Shown here piece by piece: positions 15,124 to 23,594 of a DNA stretch of 34,220 nucleotides; position 1 is the stretch's first letter; each line of letters begins with the position of its first letter. Both the position numbers and the translations under genes were made by a program. Origin of the DNA: Anaerolineales bacterium UBA2200. Its GTDB lineage: Bacteria > Chloroflexota > Anaerolineae > UBA2200. The notes beneath the pieces were generated by a model. The model ran no database searches. It had not been told where the DNA came from and saw only the letters and a list, made by a program, of their open reading frames with translations. The stretch is from positions 3,187 to 37,406 of the forward strand of contig DCVA01000052.1 in NCBI GenBank assembly GCA_002327925.1, read 5' to 3'.

Positions 15124-15921
15124 ATGAGTAGGTTTGTAAGAGTTGCCGGAATTGCCGTGTTAGTGATAACAGTGGTGCTGGCGGCCGTAGGGGCGGTTAC
15201 TGCCCAGACGGCCACGCCGACGCCTGACAAAGGGAGCAGGATCTCGGACCTGTGGGAGAGGATGCACCAGGCCATCGCCAAGGCGCTGGGCATCACCGTA
15301 GAGCAGTATGATACGGCTGTCTCCACGGCTCAGAGTGACGTCCTGAAGCAGGCCGTAGAAGAGGGTCTCCTGACCCAGGAACAAGCCGACAAGATGGCCG
15401 AGCGCTGGGCGGAAGGCCCAGGGACGATGGATTGGGGGATGCCAGGTGTTCGAGTTGGTCGAGGCGGCCTACGTGGCCCCGCTGCGATGGGCGTGAAGGG
15501 CGGCAGCCCGCTGCTGACCATCGTGGCAGAGAAGCTTGGCATATCCGTCGCCGAGCTGACCACAGAGCTCGGGTCAGGCAAGTCCATCGCTGAGGTGGCC
15601 ACGGCCAAGGGCGTTGACCTGGCCGTGATTGTGGATGCGGTAGTGGCAGAACAGGCAGAGCAGCTGAACAACCTGGTGGCTGATGGCCGTATCACACAGG
15701 AGAAAGCCGACAGTAAGCTGGCTGATCTCAAGTTGAAGGTGCAGAAGCAACTTGAGAGCACCCTCTCGGCCGGCCATGATAACCGCGGCGGCTTGATGCG
15801 CGGTGAGCCCCGGGGCCGTTTTCCCGGTACTCCGCGGTCGGAGGACGGCGACAGTGACACTTCCGAGGGAACGTCAAACTCGGGGAGCGTCCCGGGCATA
15901 ACGATTCGCAGTAGCTACTAG
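15124..15921 (+). CDS. Secreted helical repeat protein
   Basis: A 265-residue protein with an N-terminal signal peptide (hydrophobic about 6-26, then AVTAQT with likely cleavage near 28) and a TPTP-rich spacer. The mature part repeats a helical motif: AKALGITVEQYDTAV and later AEKLGISVAELTTEL, each followed by a GLLTQEQAD or GRITQEKAD segment. The C-terminal tail (about 220-265) is Gly/Arg/Ser/Asp-rich and probably disordered. This repeat style is known from secreted envelope proteins of unknown function in Gram-positive-like bacteria. It is first behind the tandem-box promoter. It may be a periplasmic-space or surface partner or sensor of the exporter encoded downstream. RBS GGGGAGG upstream. 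Confidence 0.85.
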   Translation: MSRFVRVAGIAVLVITVVLAAVGAVTAQTATPTPDKGSRISDLWERMHQAIAKALGITVEQYDTAVSTAQSDVLKQAVEEGLLTQEQADKMAERWAEGPGTMDWGMPGVRVGRGGLRGPAAMGVKGGSPLLTIVAEKLGISVAELTTELGSGKSIAEVATAKGVDLAVIVDAVVAEQAEQLNNLVADGRITQEKADSKLADLKLKVQKQLESTLSAGHDNRGGLMRGEPRGRFPGTPRSEDGDSDTSEGTSNSGSVPGITIRSSY

Positions 15922-15936
15922 AGCAGAGAGTCCAAC

Positions 15937-15969
15937 GAAGGGGGGCGGACAGAACGTCCGCCCCTCTTC
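15937..15969 (+). terminator. Hairpin between secreted protein and ABC genes
   Basis: A stem of up to 14 bp (core GGGGCGGAC 15942-15950 with GTCCGCCCC 15956-15964, extended by GAAG/CTTC; one G-T) has loop AGAAC. There is no T-run, so it probably acts as a partial terminator or mRNA stabiliser that lowers expression of the ABC genes relative to the secreted protein. Confidence 0.5.
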
Positions 15970-15994
15970 ATTGGGACACGCCGAGAGGTGAGCA

Positions 15995-16690
15995 ATGATC
16001 GCTATTCGAGATGTGGCCAAAGTGTACAAGATGGGCAGCGTGGAGGTGGAGGCATTGCGAGGCATATCGTTGTCCATCGATACAGGAGAGTGGGTGGCCA
16101 TCATGGGCCCCTCCGGCTCTGGCAAGTCAACACTGATGAATGTTATCGGCTGCCTGGACCAGCCAACGTCCGGCAGCTACCAATTGGACGGCGTCGAGGT
16201 AGGGACACTGGATGACGATCAGCTGGCCCGGATCCGTAATCGCAAGATCGGCTTTGTCTTTCAGACCTACAATCTTCTTCCGCGCACGACGGCTCTGGCC
16301 AACGTTGAGTTGCCGATGATATACGGGCACGTGCCGGACCGACGCCAGAAAGCCCTGGATGCCCTGGCGGCTGTCGGGTTGTCTCAGAGGGCCGAACATC
16401 GCCCGAATCAGTTATCGGGTGGGGAGCAGCAACGAGTTGGGATCGCCAGGGCTCTGGTAAACTCGCCATCGATTATTCTGGCCGACGAGCCTACGGGCAA
16501 CCTAGATTCCAAGGCTGGTGAGGAAATCCTGGAGATCTTTCGTGAGCTGAACGAGACGCGAGGAATGACGGTTGTGATCGTCACGCATGATCCTGATGTA
16601 GGATCGCGGGCTCATCGCACAATCCACATTCGAGATGGGCGCATCTCTAACGAAGAGCAGGCAGATTCCATGGAGGGAGAGGCATCATGA
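15995..16690 (+). CDS. MacB/LolD-type ABC transporter ATP-binding protein
   Basis: A 231-residue ABC ATPase of the MacB/LolD/FtsE group. Walker A GPSGSGKST (39-47), Q-loop FVFQTYNLLPR, signature LSGGEQQR, Walker B IILADEPTGNLDS and the H-loop VIVTHD are all intact. Its permease partner is the MacB-type protein encoded at 20378-21607; here ATPase and permease are separate genes. It energises a mechanotransmission-type exporter. RBS AGAGGTGAG. Its stop overlaps the start of the next gene as ATGA. Confidence 0.95.
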   Translation: MIAIRDVAKVYKMGSVEVEALRGISLSIDTGEWVAIMGPSGSGKSTLMNVIGCLDQPTSGSYQLDGVEVGTLDDDQLARIRNRKIGFVFQTYNLLPRTTALANVELPMIYGHVPDRRQKALDALAAVGLSQRAEHRPNQLSGGEQQRVGIARALVNSPSIILADEPTGNLDSKAGEEILEIFRELNETRGMTVVIVTHDPDVGSRAHRTIHIRDGRISNEEQADSMEGEAS

Positions 16691-17160
16691 GGAAATGGAT
16701 CATCATCGTGATCGCAGCGCTGGTTGTGGCTGGCGTCGGAGCTGGTGCCTACATGCTTGGGATGAAGGCGGGCGAGAAGAAGGTAATGGCGAATCCATCT
16801 CTGGTCTTTCAGCAAATGAGGGGTCAGGGTGATGCGATCACCATGCAGGGGGAGTTTCCGTCGGCCGATGGTATGCCACAGGTAGGTCGCGGGGGTATAC
16901 AGATACAGGGTGGGGGCCTTACGGGCACCGTGGATGGAGTTGATGGAAGCACGGTCGTGATCAAGACCCCGGATGGTGCAACGACCCGCGTGTTGACAAC
17001 CGACACCACGCTGATCGAAAAAACCGTGTCCGTGACTGTGAATGAGCTCACGGTTGGGGAGAGCATCACAGTCTCCGGATCAAAGAACGAGGATGGCAGT
17101 TACACGGCCAGGTCGATCCAGTCACTGCGTGGGCGGAGCTCAGCCGTGCAGGGACGATAG
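16687..17160 (+). CDS. Membrane-anchored DUF5666-like protein
   Basis: A 157-residue protein with one N-terminal membrane helix (about 4-23). It has a short linker with a KAGEKK charge patch and a glycine-rich segment (about 60-75). A beta-rich extracytoplasmic domain follows (about 78-150; LTGTVDGVDGSTVVIKTPDG, then VNELTVGESITVSG) that resembles the small OB-like DUF5666 fold. The function is unknown. Overlap with the ATPase gene (ATGA) and the 15-base gap to the first adaptor show it is an integral part of the export operon. It may sit beside the adaptor ring outside the membrane. Confidence 0.8.
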   Translation: MRKWIIIVIAALVVAGVGAGAYMLGMKAGEKKVMANPSLVFQQMRGQGDAITMQGEFPSADGMPQVGRGGIQIQGGGLTGTVDGVDGSTVVIKTPDGATTRVLTTDTTLIEKTVSVTVNELTVGESITVSGSKNEDGSYTARSIQSLRGRSSAVQGR

Positions 17161-17175
17161 GGGAAGGGTAGAGCA

Positions 17176-18786
17176 ATGCAGGGCAAAACCGATTGGCTGA
17201 AATGGGCGCTGGCGATTGTGGTGATCGCGGCACTGGTCGTGGCTGGATCCAGGCTGGTCCGTGGTCAGAGCCAGTCTGCATCATCAGCTCTTACGCAGGT
17301 GGTGCAGGTGACGAGAGGGAACATGACGGCGTCCGTATCGCCGACGGGGCAGGTAGCCGCGCAGCAGCAGGTGCAGCTGAGCTTTGATGTGAGCCGCCTG
17401 CCGGTCACCGAGGTGCTGGTGGCAGCGGGTCAAGAGGTGGAGAAGGGCGACGTACTGGTCAAGATCGACGCGTCGTCGCTGGAGAGGGCGGTAGAGCAGG
17501 CGGAGGCGAACCTGCTGTCGGCGGAGGAAGCGCTGGAGAAGGCGAGGAATCCGTACACGGCGCTGGAGCGGCAGAAGGCAGAGCTGGATGTGGCACAGGC
17601 TCAAGTCGCGCTCGCCCTGGCGAAGCAGGATAGCCTGGAGGACCTGATCGCCCAGGCAGAGTTCGACCTCGAGAGCGCCAGGTTGAATCTTCTCATCACG
17701 AAGAGCGGAACGTCGGTCGGCAAGACGGTGAGGGACCTCCTGTACACGGTGGCGTGGCATGAACGGAACCTGCGGAACCTGCAGGAGGAGAACAGGCAGG
17801 GGAAGGTTGGGCAGGATGAGCTCGCCGAGGCCGAACAAGAACTCGCCAGGGTGACGGCCCAGCTGCGATCGGCTGAGGCAACAGCTCGCACGGCACGGTC
17901 CGCCGCTGAGGAGAAGGTATCAGAGGCCGAAAAGTCGCTGGCGGACCTGAAGGTGGGTTCGAGTAGTCTGGCTGTGGCTGAGGTGAACAACAAGGTTGCC
18001 CAGGTGGAGTACAACTTAGCCAGGGCGACCGAAACACTGGCGGAGATGATCGCGGGAGCGGACGCCAGGAGCGTGCAGTTGGCGCAAGCGCGGTACGAGT
18101 CTGCTCGGGCCACGTTGGAGGACGCGCAGGGGCGACTGGAGTCGGCGACTATGGTTGCTCCGTTCAGCGGGACTGTGACGGCAGTAGGAGTGAAAGCGGG
18201 CGATCTGGTGTCATCTGGCACGAACGTGGTAACGCTGGCGGATCTGACAAAGCTGGAGGTAGTAGCGACGGTTGATGAGACGGAGATCAGCCAGGTAAAG
18301 GTAGGGCAGACGGCATCGATCACGTTTGACGCGGTGAGCGGGGCGAGGTTTACCGGCAGGGTAGTGCAGGTACCGCTGGTAGGGCAGCTGGTGCAGAACG
18401 TAGTGAGCTATGACGTTGTGCTGAGCATGGAAGGTACCGGTGGGGGGGCACTGCTACCCGGCATGACGGCGAATGTAACGATCATCGTAGGGCAGAAGCA
18501 GAATGTGCTGTTATTGCCTGTGCTGGCGATTGCGCGGGAGGACACAGGGGACGTGGTAACGCTGGAGGACACAGGAGAAACGACTCCTGTGGAAGTCGGG
18601 TTGAGCAACGGGACGTATGTGGAGATCGTGCGCGGGCTGAACGAGGGGGACAGGGTGGTTGTGGCCTATTCCGCCTCCAGCACGGAGAATAGTATGTTTC
18701 CCGGCGGGATGATGGGAGTCCAGGTCATGGTTGAGCCGCAAGGCGGTGGCGGAGCGCCTCGCCAGGGTGGAGCGGCGGGACGATAG
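17176..18786 (+). CDS. HlyD/MacA-type adaptor protein (copy A)
   Basis: A 536-residue membrane-fusion/adaptor protein. It has an N-terminal anchor helix (about 8-27) and a first lipoyl half-motif (about 40-95, with GQEVEKGDVLVKIDA). A long coiled-coil hairpin (about 95-315, Ala/Glu/Leu-rich) follows, then the second lipoyl half (VAPFSGTVTAVGVKAGDLV), beta-barrel and membrane-proximal domains (to about 505), and a Gly-rich tail. It would link the MacB-type permease to the exterior. The segments outside the coiled coil are almost identical in DNA to those of copy B at 18804-20372, while the hairpin is very different. No outer-membrane TolC partner is seen in the window. ATG with GGGAAGGG upstream. 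Confidence 0.93.
   Translation: MQGKTDWLKWALAIVVIAALVVAGSRLVRGQSQSASSALTQVVQVTRGNMTASVSPTGQVAAQQQVQLSFDVSRLPVTEVLVAAGQEVEKGDVLVKIDASSLERAVEQAEANLLSAEEALEKARNPYTALERQKAELDVAQAQVALALAKQDSLEDLIAQAEFDLESARLNLLITKSGTSVGKTVRDLLYTVAWHERNLRNLQEENRQGKVGQDELAEAEQELARVTAQLRSAEATARTARSAAEEKVSEAEKSLADLKVGSSSLAVAEVNNKVAQVEYNLARATETLAEMIAGADARSVQLAQARYESARATLEDAQGRLESATMVAPFSGTVTAVGVKAGDLVSSGTNVVTLADLTKLEVVATVDETEISQVKVGQTASITFDAVSGARFTGRVVQVPLVGQLVQNVVSYDVVLSMEGTGGGALLPGMTANVTIIVGQKQNVLLLPVLAIAREDTGDVVTLEDTGETTPVEVGLSNGTYVEIVRGLNEGDRVVVAYSASSTENSMFPGGMMGVQVMVEPQGGGGAPRQGGAAGR
17296..17600 (+). repeat. Identical block 1, copy A
   Basis: 305 bp that I read as identical to 18915-19219. It encodes the end of the anchor linker, the first lipoyl half and the start of the hairpin. 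Even synonymous positions agree. Confidence 0.9.
18109..18662 (+). repeat. Near-identical block 2, copy A
   Basis: 554 bp matching 19728-20281 with about eight single-base differences by eye. It encodes the end of the hairpin, the second lipoyl half, the beta-barrel and the membrane-proximal domain. Confidence 0.88.
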
Positions 18787-18803
18787 GGTAGAAGGACATA
18801 ACA

Positions 18804-20372
18804 ATGAAACGTTGGAAGACTTTCGTACCGGTTGCTCTTTTGGCTGTGGCTTTGGTTGTGGGAGTCTATGTGCTGCGGTCACGGAGTAGTTCGCCTCAAG
18901 AAACGGACCTTACACAGGTGGTGCAGGTGACGAGAGGGAACATGACGGCGTCCGTATCGCCGACGGGGCAGGTAGCCGCGCAGCAGCAGGTGCAGCTGAG
19001 CTTTGATGTGAGCCGCCTGCCGGTCACCGAGGTGCTGGTGGCAGCGGGTCAAGAGGTGGAGAAGGGCGACGTACTGGTCAAGATCGACGCGTCGTCGCTG
19101 GAGAGGGCGGTAGAGCAGGCGGAGGCGAACCTGCTGTCGGCGGAGGAAGCGCTGGAGAAGGCGAGGAATCCGTACACGGCGCTGGAGCGGCAGAAGGCAG
19201 AGCTGGATGTGGCACAGGCCGAAGTTGCCCTTGCCCAGGCCAGACAGGAATCCGTTGAGGAGATTCTTCAGGACGCGGAGCAAGCCTGGCAGGATGCCAG
19301 GGACCAGCTCACGGTACTGGAGAACGATACCTCGACTCAGGAGCAGTTCGAGCGCCTGCAATGGCAGGCCAATGTAGCCGAGGCTGAGCATGGCAAGCTC
19401 CTGGAGGGGCCGATCATCACTGAGGAAGGACGTGACCGCCAGGTCTTGGCCTACAACAAGATGATGGATGGCCGTGACAGCCTGGAATTGGCGAAGGCGC
19501 GAGCTGCTCTCAACCTCCTGAATGCTCGTGCCAAGGTGCACGAAACCGAAGAGACTCTGGCGGACCTGAGGGCGGGTTCGAACAGTCTGGCTGTGGCTCA
19601 GGTGGCCAACAAGGTTGCCCAGGCAGAGTACAATTTCGCCAGGGCGCAAGACAACCTGGCAACGATTGCAGCAGGAGCGGACGCCAAGAGCGTCCAGCTG
19701 GCACGATCGGAGCGCGACGCTGCTCGAGCCACGTTGGAGGACGCGCGGGGGCGACTGGAGTCGGCGACCATGGTTGCTCCGTTCAGCGGGACTGTGACGG
19801 CGGTAGGAGTGAAAGCGGGCGATCTGGTGTCATCTGGCACGAACGTGGTAACGCTGGCGGATCTGACAAAGCTGGAGGTAGTAGCGACGGTTGATGAGAC
19901 GGAGATCAGCCAGGTAAAGGTAGGGCAGACGGCATCGATCACGTTTGACGCGGTGAGCGGGGCGAGGTTTACCGGCAGGGTAGTGCAGGTACCGCTGGTA
20001 GGGCAGCTGGTGCAGAACGTAGTGAGCTATGACGTTGTGCTGAGCATGGAAGGTACCGGTGGGGGGGCGTTGCTACCCGGCATGACGGCGAATGTAACGA
20101 TCATCGTAGGGCAGAAGCAGAATGTGCTGTTATTGCCTGTGCTGGCGATTGCGCAGGAGGACACAGGGGACGTGGTAACGCTGGAGGACACAGGAGAGAC
20201 GACTCCTGTGGAAGTCGGGTTGAGCAACGGGACGTATGTGGAGATTGTGCGCGGGCTGAACGAGGGGGACAGGGTGGTTGTAGCTTACTCGGCCTCCAGC
20301 ACGGAACAGCAATTCTTCATGCGGGGCAGTGGTAACATCAGTAGCTTTGGCGCCGGCGGGCTTGGGAGATAG
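18804..20372 (+). CDS. HlyD/MacA-type adaptor protein (copy B)
   Basis: A 522-residue paralogue of the adaptor encoded at 17176-18786. It has its own unrelated anchor helix (about 8-23), the shared first lipoyl half, a diverged coiled-coil hairpin and the shared second lipoyl half, beta-barrel and membrane-proximal domain. The tail is short. The diverged middle is exactly as long as that of copy A (508 bp), so the heptad length is kept while the surface differs. The same permease may therefore work with a mixed adaptor ring, or the two adaptors may serve different cargo or wall contacts. RBS GAAGGA; the permease gene starts 5 bases after its stop. Confidence 0.93.
   Translation: MKRWKTFVPVALLAVALVVGVYVLRSRSSSPQETDLTQVVQVTRGNMTASVSPTGQVAAQQQVQLSFDVSRLPVTEVLVAAGQEVEKGDVLVKIDASSLERAVEQAEANLLSAEEALEKARNPYTALERQKAELDVAQAEVALAQARQESVEEILQDAEQAWQDARDQLTVLENDTSTQEQFERLQWQANVAEAEHGKLLEGPIITEEGRDRQVLAYNKMMDGRDSLELAKARAALNLLNARAKVHETEETLADLRAGSNSLAVAQVANKVAQAEYNFARAQDNLATIAAGADAKSVQLARSERDAARATLEDARGRLESATMVAPFSGTVTAVGVKAGDLVSSGTNVVTLADLTKLEVVATVDETEISQVKVGQTASITFDAVSGARFTGRVVQVPLVGQLVQNVVSYDVVLSMEGTGGGALLPGMTANVTIIVGQKQNVLLLPVLAIAQEDTGDVVTLEDTGETTPVEVGLSNGTYVEIVRGLNEGDRVVVAYSASSTEQQFFMRGSGNISSFGAGGLGR
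18915..19219 (+). repeat. Identical block 1, copy B
   Basis: Second copy of the 305-bp block at 17296-17600, offset 1619 bp. Confidence 0.9.
19728..20281 (+). repeat. Near-identical block 2, copy B
   Basis: Second copy of the 554-bp block at 18109-18662. The offset is again 1619 bp, so the diverged segments between the blocks are of equal length. Confidence 0.88.
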
Positions 20373-20377
20373 GTGCT

Positions 20378-21607
20378 ATGAACCTTCTGGAGAGTTTCCA
20401 AATCGCTCTGCGTTCTCTCGCTGCAAACAAGCTACGCTCGATGCTCACCATGCTGGGAATCATCATTGGGGTGGGAGCGGTCATCGCTCTGGTGGCGGCG
20501 GGCGCAGGAGCGCAGGCTGAGGTTGCGGAGCGTTTCACCAGTCTTGGCTCAAATCTGCTTGTCGTTTCTCGCGGGATGAGCTTTGTTCGCGGAGTCTCAC
20601 AGGGGTCGGCGAGCGCCACGAGCCTGACCACAGAAGATGTTGATGCTATTATGCAGTTGGCCACTGCCGTTGCGGCGGTGGCGCCCGAGTACTCAACTCA
20701 GAGCACTGTAGTCTACGGCAGCAAGAATACACGTACCAGCATTTATGGAGTTACAGCAGAGTACGCTCAAGTACGAAACTACCAGCTCAAGAGGGGCCGC
20801 TTCATCAATGCATTGGACCTAACGACAAAGGCCAAGGTTGTTGCCCTTGGTGCTTCGGTAGTAAAAGACCTCTTTGGGACGACCATCGACCCGCTGGGTA
20901 AGATGGTCAAGATCAATCGTCTGAACTATGAGGTCATTGGTATAATGGCCAGCAAGGGAGCAGCCAGTAGCCTGGCAAATCAGGACGACATGGTCTTTGT
21001 TCCTCTGACCACGGCACAGCAGCGTTTTGCGGGAGCGGGTAACAATACAGTGACCTCCATCAGTGTGCAGGCAGGGTCGGCAGAGCAGATGGACCTGGCT
21101 GAAGCACAGTTGAAGGCCATTCTCCAGGCCCGTCGTGGCCTGTCTACAGCTCAGACCAGCAGCTTTAATGTTCAGAACCAGACGCAGCTGGTTGAGATGG
21201 TCCAGGAGACATCACAGACCTTCACCATGCTTCTGGGAAGTATCGCGGCCATTTCGCTGATTGTGGGCGGGATCGGTATCATGAATATCATGTTGGTGTC
21301 GGTGACCGAGCGTACGCGAGAAATAGGCATCCGCAAGGCAGTTGGCGCAAGACGGCGCGATATCCTGGCCCAGTTTCTGGTTGAGGCGGTTGTGATGGGC
21401 CTGGTAGGCGGGATTCTCGGCGTCCTGGCTGGCTATGCCGGGGCGCAGGCGGTCACCCCCTTACTGGGTGCCACCAAGGCAGTGGTGACTTCATCGAGTG
21501 TGGTGATGGCTCTGACCGTATCCATCGCCGTCGGCCTGTTCTTTGGGATCTACCCGGCAGGTCGGGCTGCGGCATTGAATCCCATTGACGCGCTCAGGCG
21601 CGAATAG
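20378..21607 (+). CDS. MacB-type ABC transporter permease
   Basis: A 409-residue permease of the MacB/FtsX superfamily. The N-terminal amphipathic start and first membrane helix (about 19-43, LTMLGIIIGVGAVIALVAAGAG) precede a large extracytoplasmic MacB_PCD domain (about 45-275). Three C-terminal helices follow (about 283-309, 330-352, 370-390) with the FtsX-type ERTREIGIRKAVGARRRDI coupling segment. The protein ends AALNPIDALR as is usual. It works as a dimer with the ATPase encoded at 15995-16690 and the adaptors. Known relatives export antibiotics, peptides or siderophores; the cargo here is unknown. Last gene of the operon. Confidence 0.95.
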   Translation: MNLLESFQIALRSLAANKLRSMLTMLGIIIGVGAVIALVAAGAGAQAEVAERFTSLGSNLLVVSRGMSFVRGVSQGSASATSLTTEDVDAIMQLATAVAAVAPEYSTQSTVVYGSKNTRTSIYGVTAEYAQVRNYQLKRGRFINALDLTTKAKVVALGASVVKDLFGTTIDPLGKMVKINRLNYEVIGIMASKGAASSLANQDDMVFVPLTTAQQRFAGAGNNTVTSISVQAGSAEQMDLAEAQLKAILQARRGLSTAQTSSFNVQNQTQLVEMVQETSQTFTMLLGSIAAISLIVGGIGIMNIMLVSVTERTREIGIRKAVGARRRDILAQFLVEAVVMGLVGGILGVLAGYAGAQAVTPLLGATKAVVTSSSVVMALTVSIAVGLFFGIYPAGRAAALNPIDALRRE

Positions 21608-21659
21608 CCGGGCGCAGCGCGAGGGGCCTCGAAAGCTCAAATCAGGATAAGGACAGCAG

Positions 21660-23594
21660 TTGGCGGTTCAAAACAGCAAGAGTCGTCTGGTCAGAGCAGA
21701 TTGGGTGTGGGCTGCGGTACTGGTCGGCGTCGCGGCAGCCCTCAGACTGTACCGCTTGGACCTGGCGGAGTTCAAGCTTGATGAGGCAACGCACTATCAG
21801 CTTGCCAGCTCGCTGATGAGCGGATCCTGGAGCTCTGTTGGGTCCACCTCATCTTTTGGTGTGGTCAAACCCCCGTTGTTTGTGTATGCTCTGTGGCTAC
21901 CCATGCAGCTATCACGTGATCCGCGCGTGCTCAGTGGCTTTCTGGGTGTGCTTGGGGCGCTTGCAGTTGGCGGTTTCTATCTGATCCTGAGGCGGCTGCT
22001 GAGCAGGAGAGCAGCATTCGCGGGTGCCCTGCTGTTTTCAGTAAACACCCAGGCCATTTTGCATGCGCGCAAGCTGTTCACTGCGGACCTTATCCCGCCT
22101 CTATGCACACTGCTGCTGGGGGCAGCAGTGGCGTTTCTGACCTGCAACTCGGAGAAGCTGGTTCGATACGCTGCACTGACTGCTTTTGCATTGAGTCTCT
22201 TGCTGCTGGTGACGTTTTCTCCCGTACTGCTTCTGCCGGCTGTGTCGGTCGCTTTCCTGTTGCGACGTCGCCTGCTCAAGGCGCATGATGTGGGATGGGC
22301 TGCCGCGGCCTTCGCGTTTCCACTCGCACCTTACGTGATTTCGGTGCTCCGGCAGGGGGTGCCCAGCCTTGCCGGAGGCGACGCAGGGTCGGGCATCCGG
22401 CCGCCGGTGATGAGCTGGATCTGGAACCTGCTGTTCGGCTCACCGTGGCCCGCTGCTGATAGGGTGGTTGCGGTGGCTGCAGCGTTGGTTGTCGCTCTGC
22501 TGGCGGTCATGGGGGTGGTGTGGATAGCGAGGGCTGTGCGCAGAGCGGAGAGCAGGGCTGTAGCCCTGTTCATCGCTAGCTGGGTGGTTCTGGCAGTTTT
22601 GGCTGTGGCTGTGATTCCGGTTCGCGTGGAAATGCACTACCTGGTTGTGCTCTATCCCGTTCTGTTCGTTTTCCCTGCTGTCGGTGTGGAGGTGCTCAAT
22701 CAGAAAAGCGAGCGGCTCGGCCTGCTGGTCGTGATGGCTGTGATTGCCGTGGCGGTCTGGCAGACTGAAGTATGGGTCAGCATGTTGAAAGACGTCGAGG
22801 TCGGCGTGGCATCCTACGGCACACCGGTGGGGAACTGGTGGAAAGCGGCCGAGCGTGCCCGTGAACTGGCGTCCGTGCACGAAGCGGACGAGGTTCTGCT
22901 TCTGCTGCCCGGCGACGACCCGTGGGACGAGAAGGCCCACATTCTAGATGTTCTGCTCAGCGATACTCCGCATCGTGTAGTCGATGGACTCGCCACAGTG
23001 GTCTTTCCATCTCATACGGCTGTGTTGCTGGTCGCTTCTGAGGCTGTCGCAGCGAAGGAACCGGTGGAGGCCTGTACTGTCCTGCTGGGCGAACCATTGG
23101 TAGCCTCACCGTTCGGGGGCACATATGAGTACCGCCTGTGGCTACCTGGAGAGCTCGATGTGACTGCGTGTTTGGCGCAATTGCAGCCAGTGGCCGCAAA
23201 GTGGGATACGGGGGTTGACCTGCTCGGATACACTGTAGAACGCAGCCCTGAGGCGGCCATGGCCCTGCAGGTGAAGGTTCTGTGGAAGACCGAACAGGGG
23301 CCTATGAACGCGGATATTCACTGGTTCAATCACTTGCTGGACCGGCAAGGAAACAAGGTGGCTCAGCATGACCATGCGGGCTGGCCATCGGCGCGCTGGG
23401 CGGCGGGTGATCGGGTCCTGAGCCAGTTCCGGCTGGACCTTGCTGTGGATTCGGGATGGGGCCCCTTTACGCTGGCCATTGGTCAGTATGAGTATCCGAC
23501 TATGATAACCATTCCGGTCACTCTGGCCGGTGAGCAATCGACTGGAGGCTCCGTACAAGTCACGATTTCAGGCTCGGCGGTGCAGGTTGAATAG
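21660..23594 (+). CDS. GT39/ArnT-like membrane glycosyltransferase
   Basis: A 644-residue polytopic protein. After the first helix comes LAEFKLDEATHYQLA, matching the acidic motif in the first outer loop of GT39/PMT/ArnT-like enzymes. HARKLFTADLIPP, resembling the later family loop, follows. About ten membrane helices cover residues 13-375, and a soluble beta-rich outer domain the rest (about 400-644). Such enzymes transfer a sugar from a polyprenyl-phosphate donor to lipid or protein outside the membrane. The YbhN-like and GT2 genes that follow fit that role, since the GT2 could make the donor. TTG start at 21660 with a modest AAGGA site; overlaps the next gene. Confidence 0.82.
   Translation: MAVQNSKSRLVRADWVWAAVLVGVAAALRLYRLDLAEFKLDEATHYQLASSLMSGSWSSVGSTSSFGVVKPPLFVYALWLPMQLSRDPRVLSGFLGVLGALAVGGFYLILRRLLSRRAAFAGALLFSVNTQAILHARKLFTADLIPPLCTLLLGAAVAFLTCNSEKLVRYAALTAFALSLLLLVTFSPVLLLPAVSVAFLLRRRLLKAHDVGWAAAAFAFPLAPYVISVLRQGVPSLAGGDAGSGIRPPVMSWIWNLLFGSPWPAADRVVAVAAALVVALLAVMGVVWIARAVRRAESRAVALFIASWVVLAVLAVAVIPVRVEMHYLVVLYPVLFVFPAVGVEVLNQKSERLGLLVVMAVIAVAVWQTEVWVSMLKDVEVGVASYGTPVGNWWKAAERARELASVHEADEVLLLLPGDDPWDEKAHILDVLLSDTPHRVVDGLATVVFPSHTAVLLVASEAVAAKEPVEACTVLLGEPLVASPFGGTYEYRLWLPGELDVTACLAQLQPVAAKWDTGVDLLGYTVERSPEAAMALQVKVLWKTEQGPMNADIHWFNHLLDRQGNKVAQHDHAGWPSARWAAGDRVLSQFRLDLAVDSGWGPFTLAIGQYEYPTMITIPVTLAGEQSTGGSVQVTISGSAVQVE

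Noticed and set aside
17296..20281. Mobile element or transposon repeat
   Set aside because: The repeats coincide with protein domains of two adaptor genes and keep the reading frame; there are no terminal inverted repeats or transposase.
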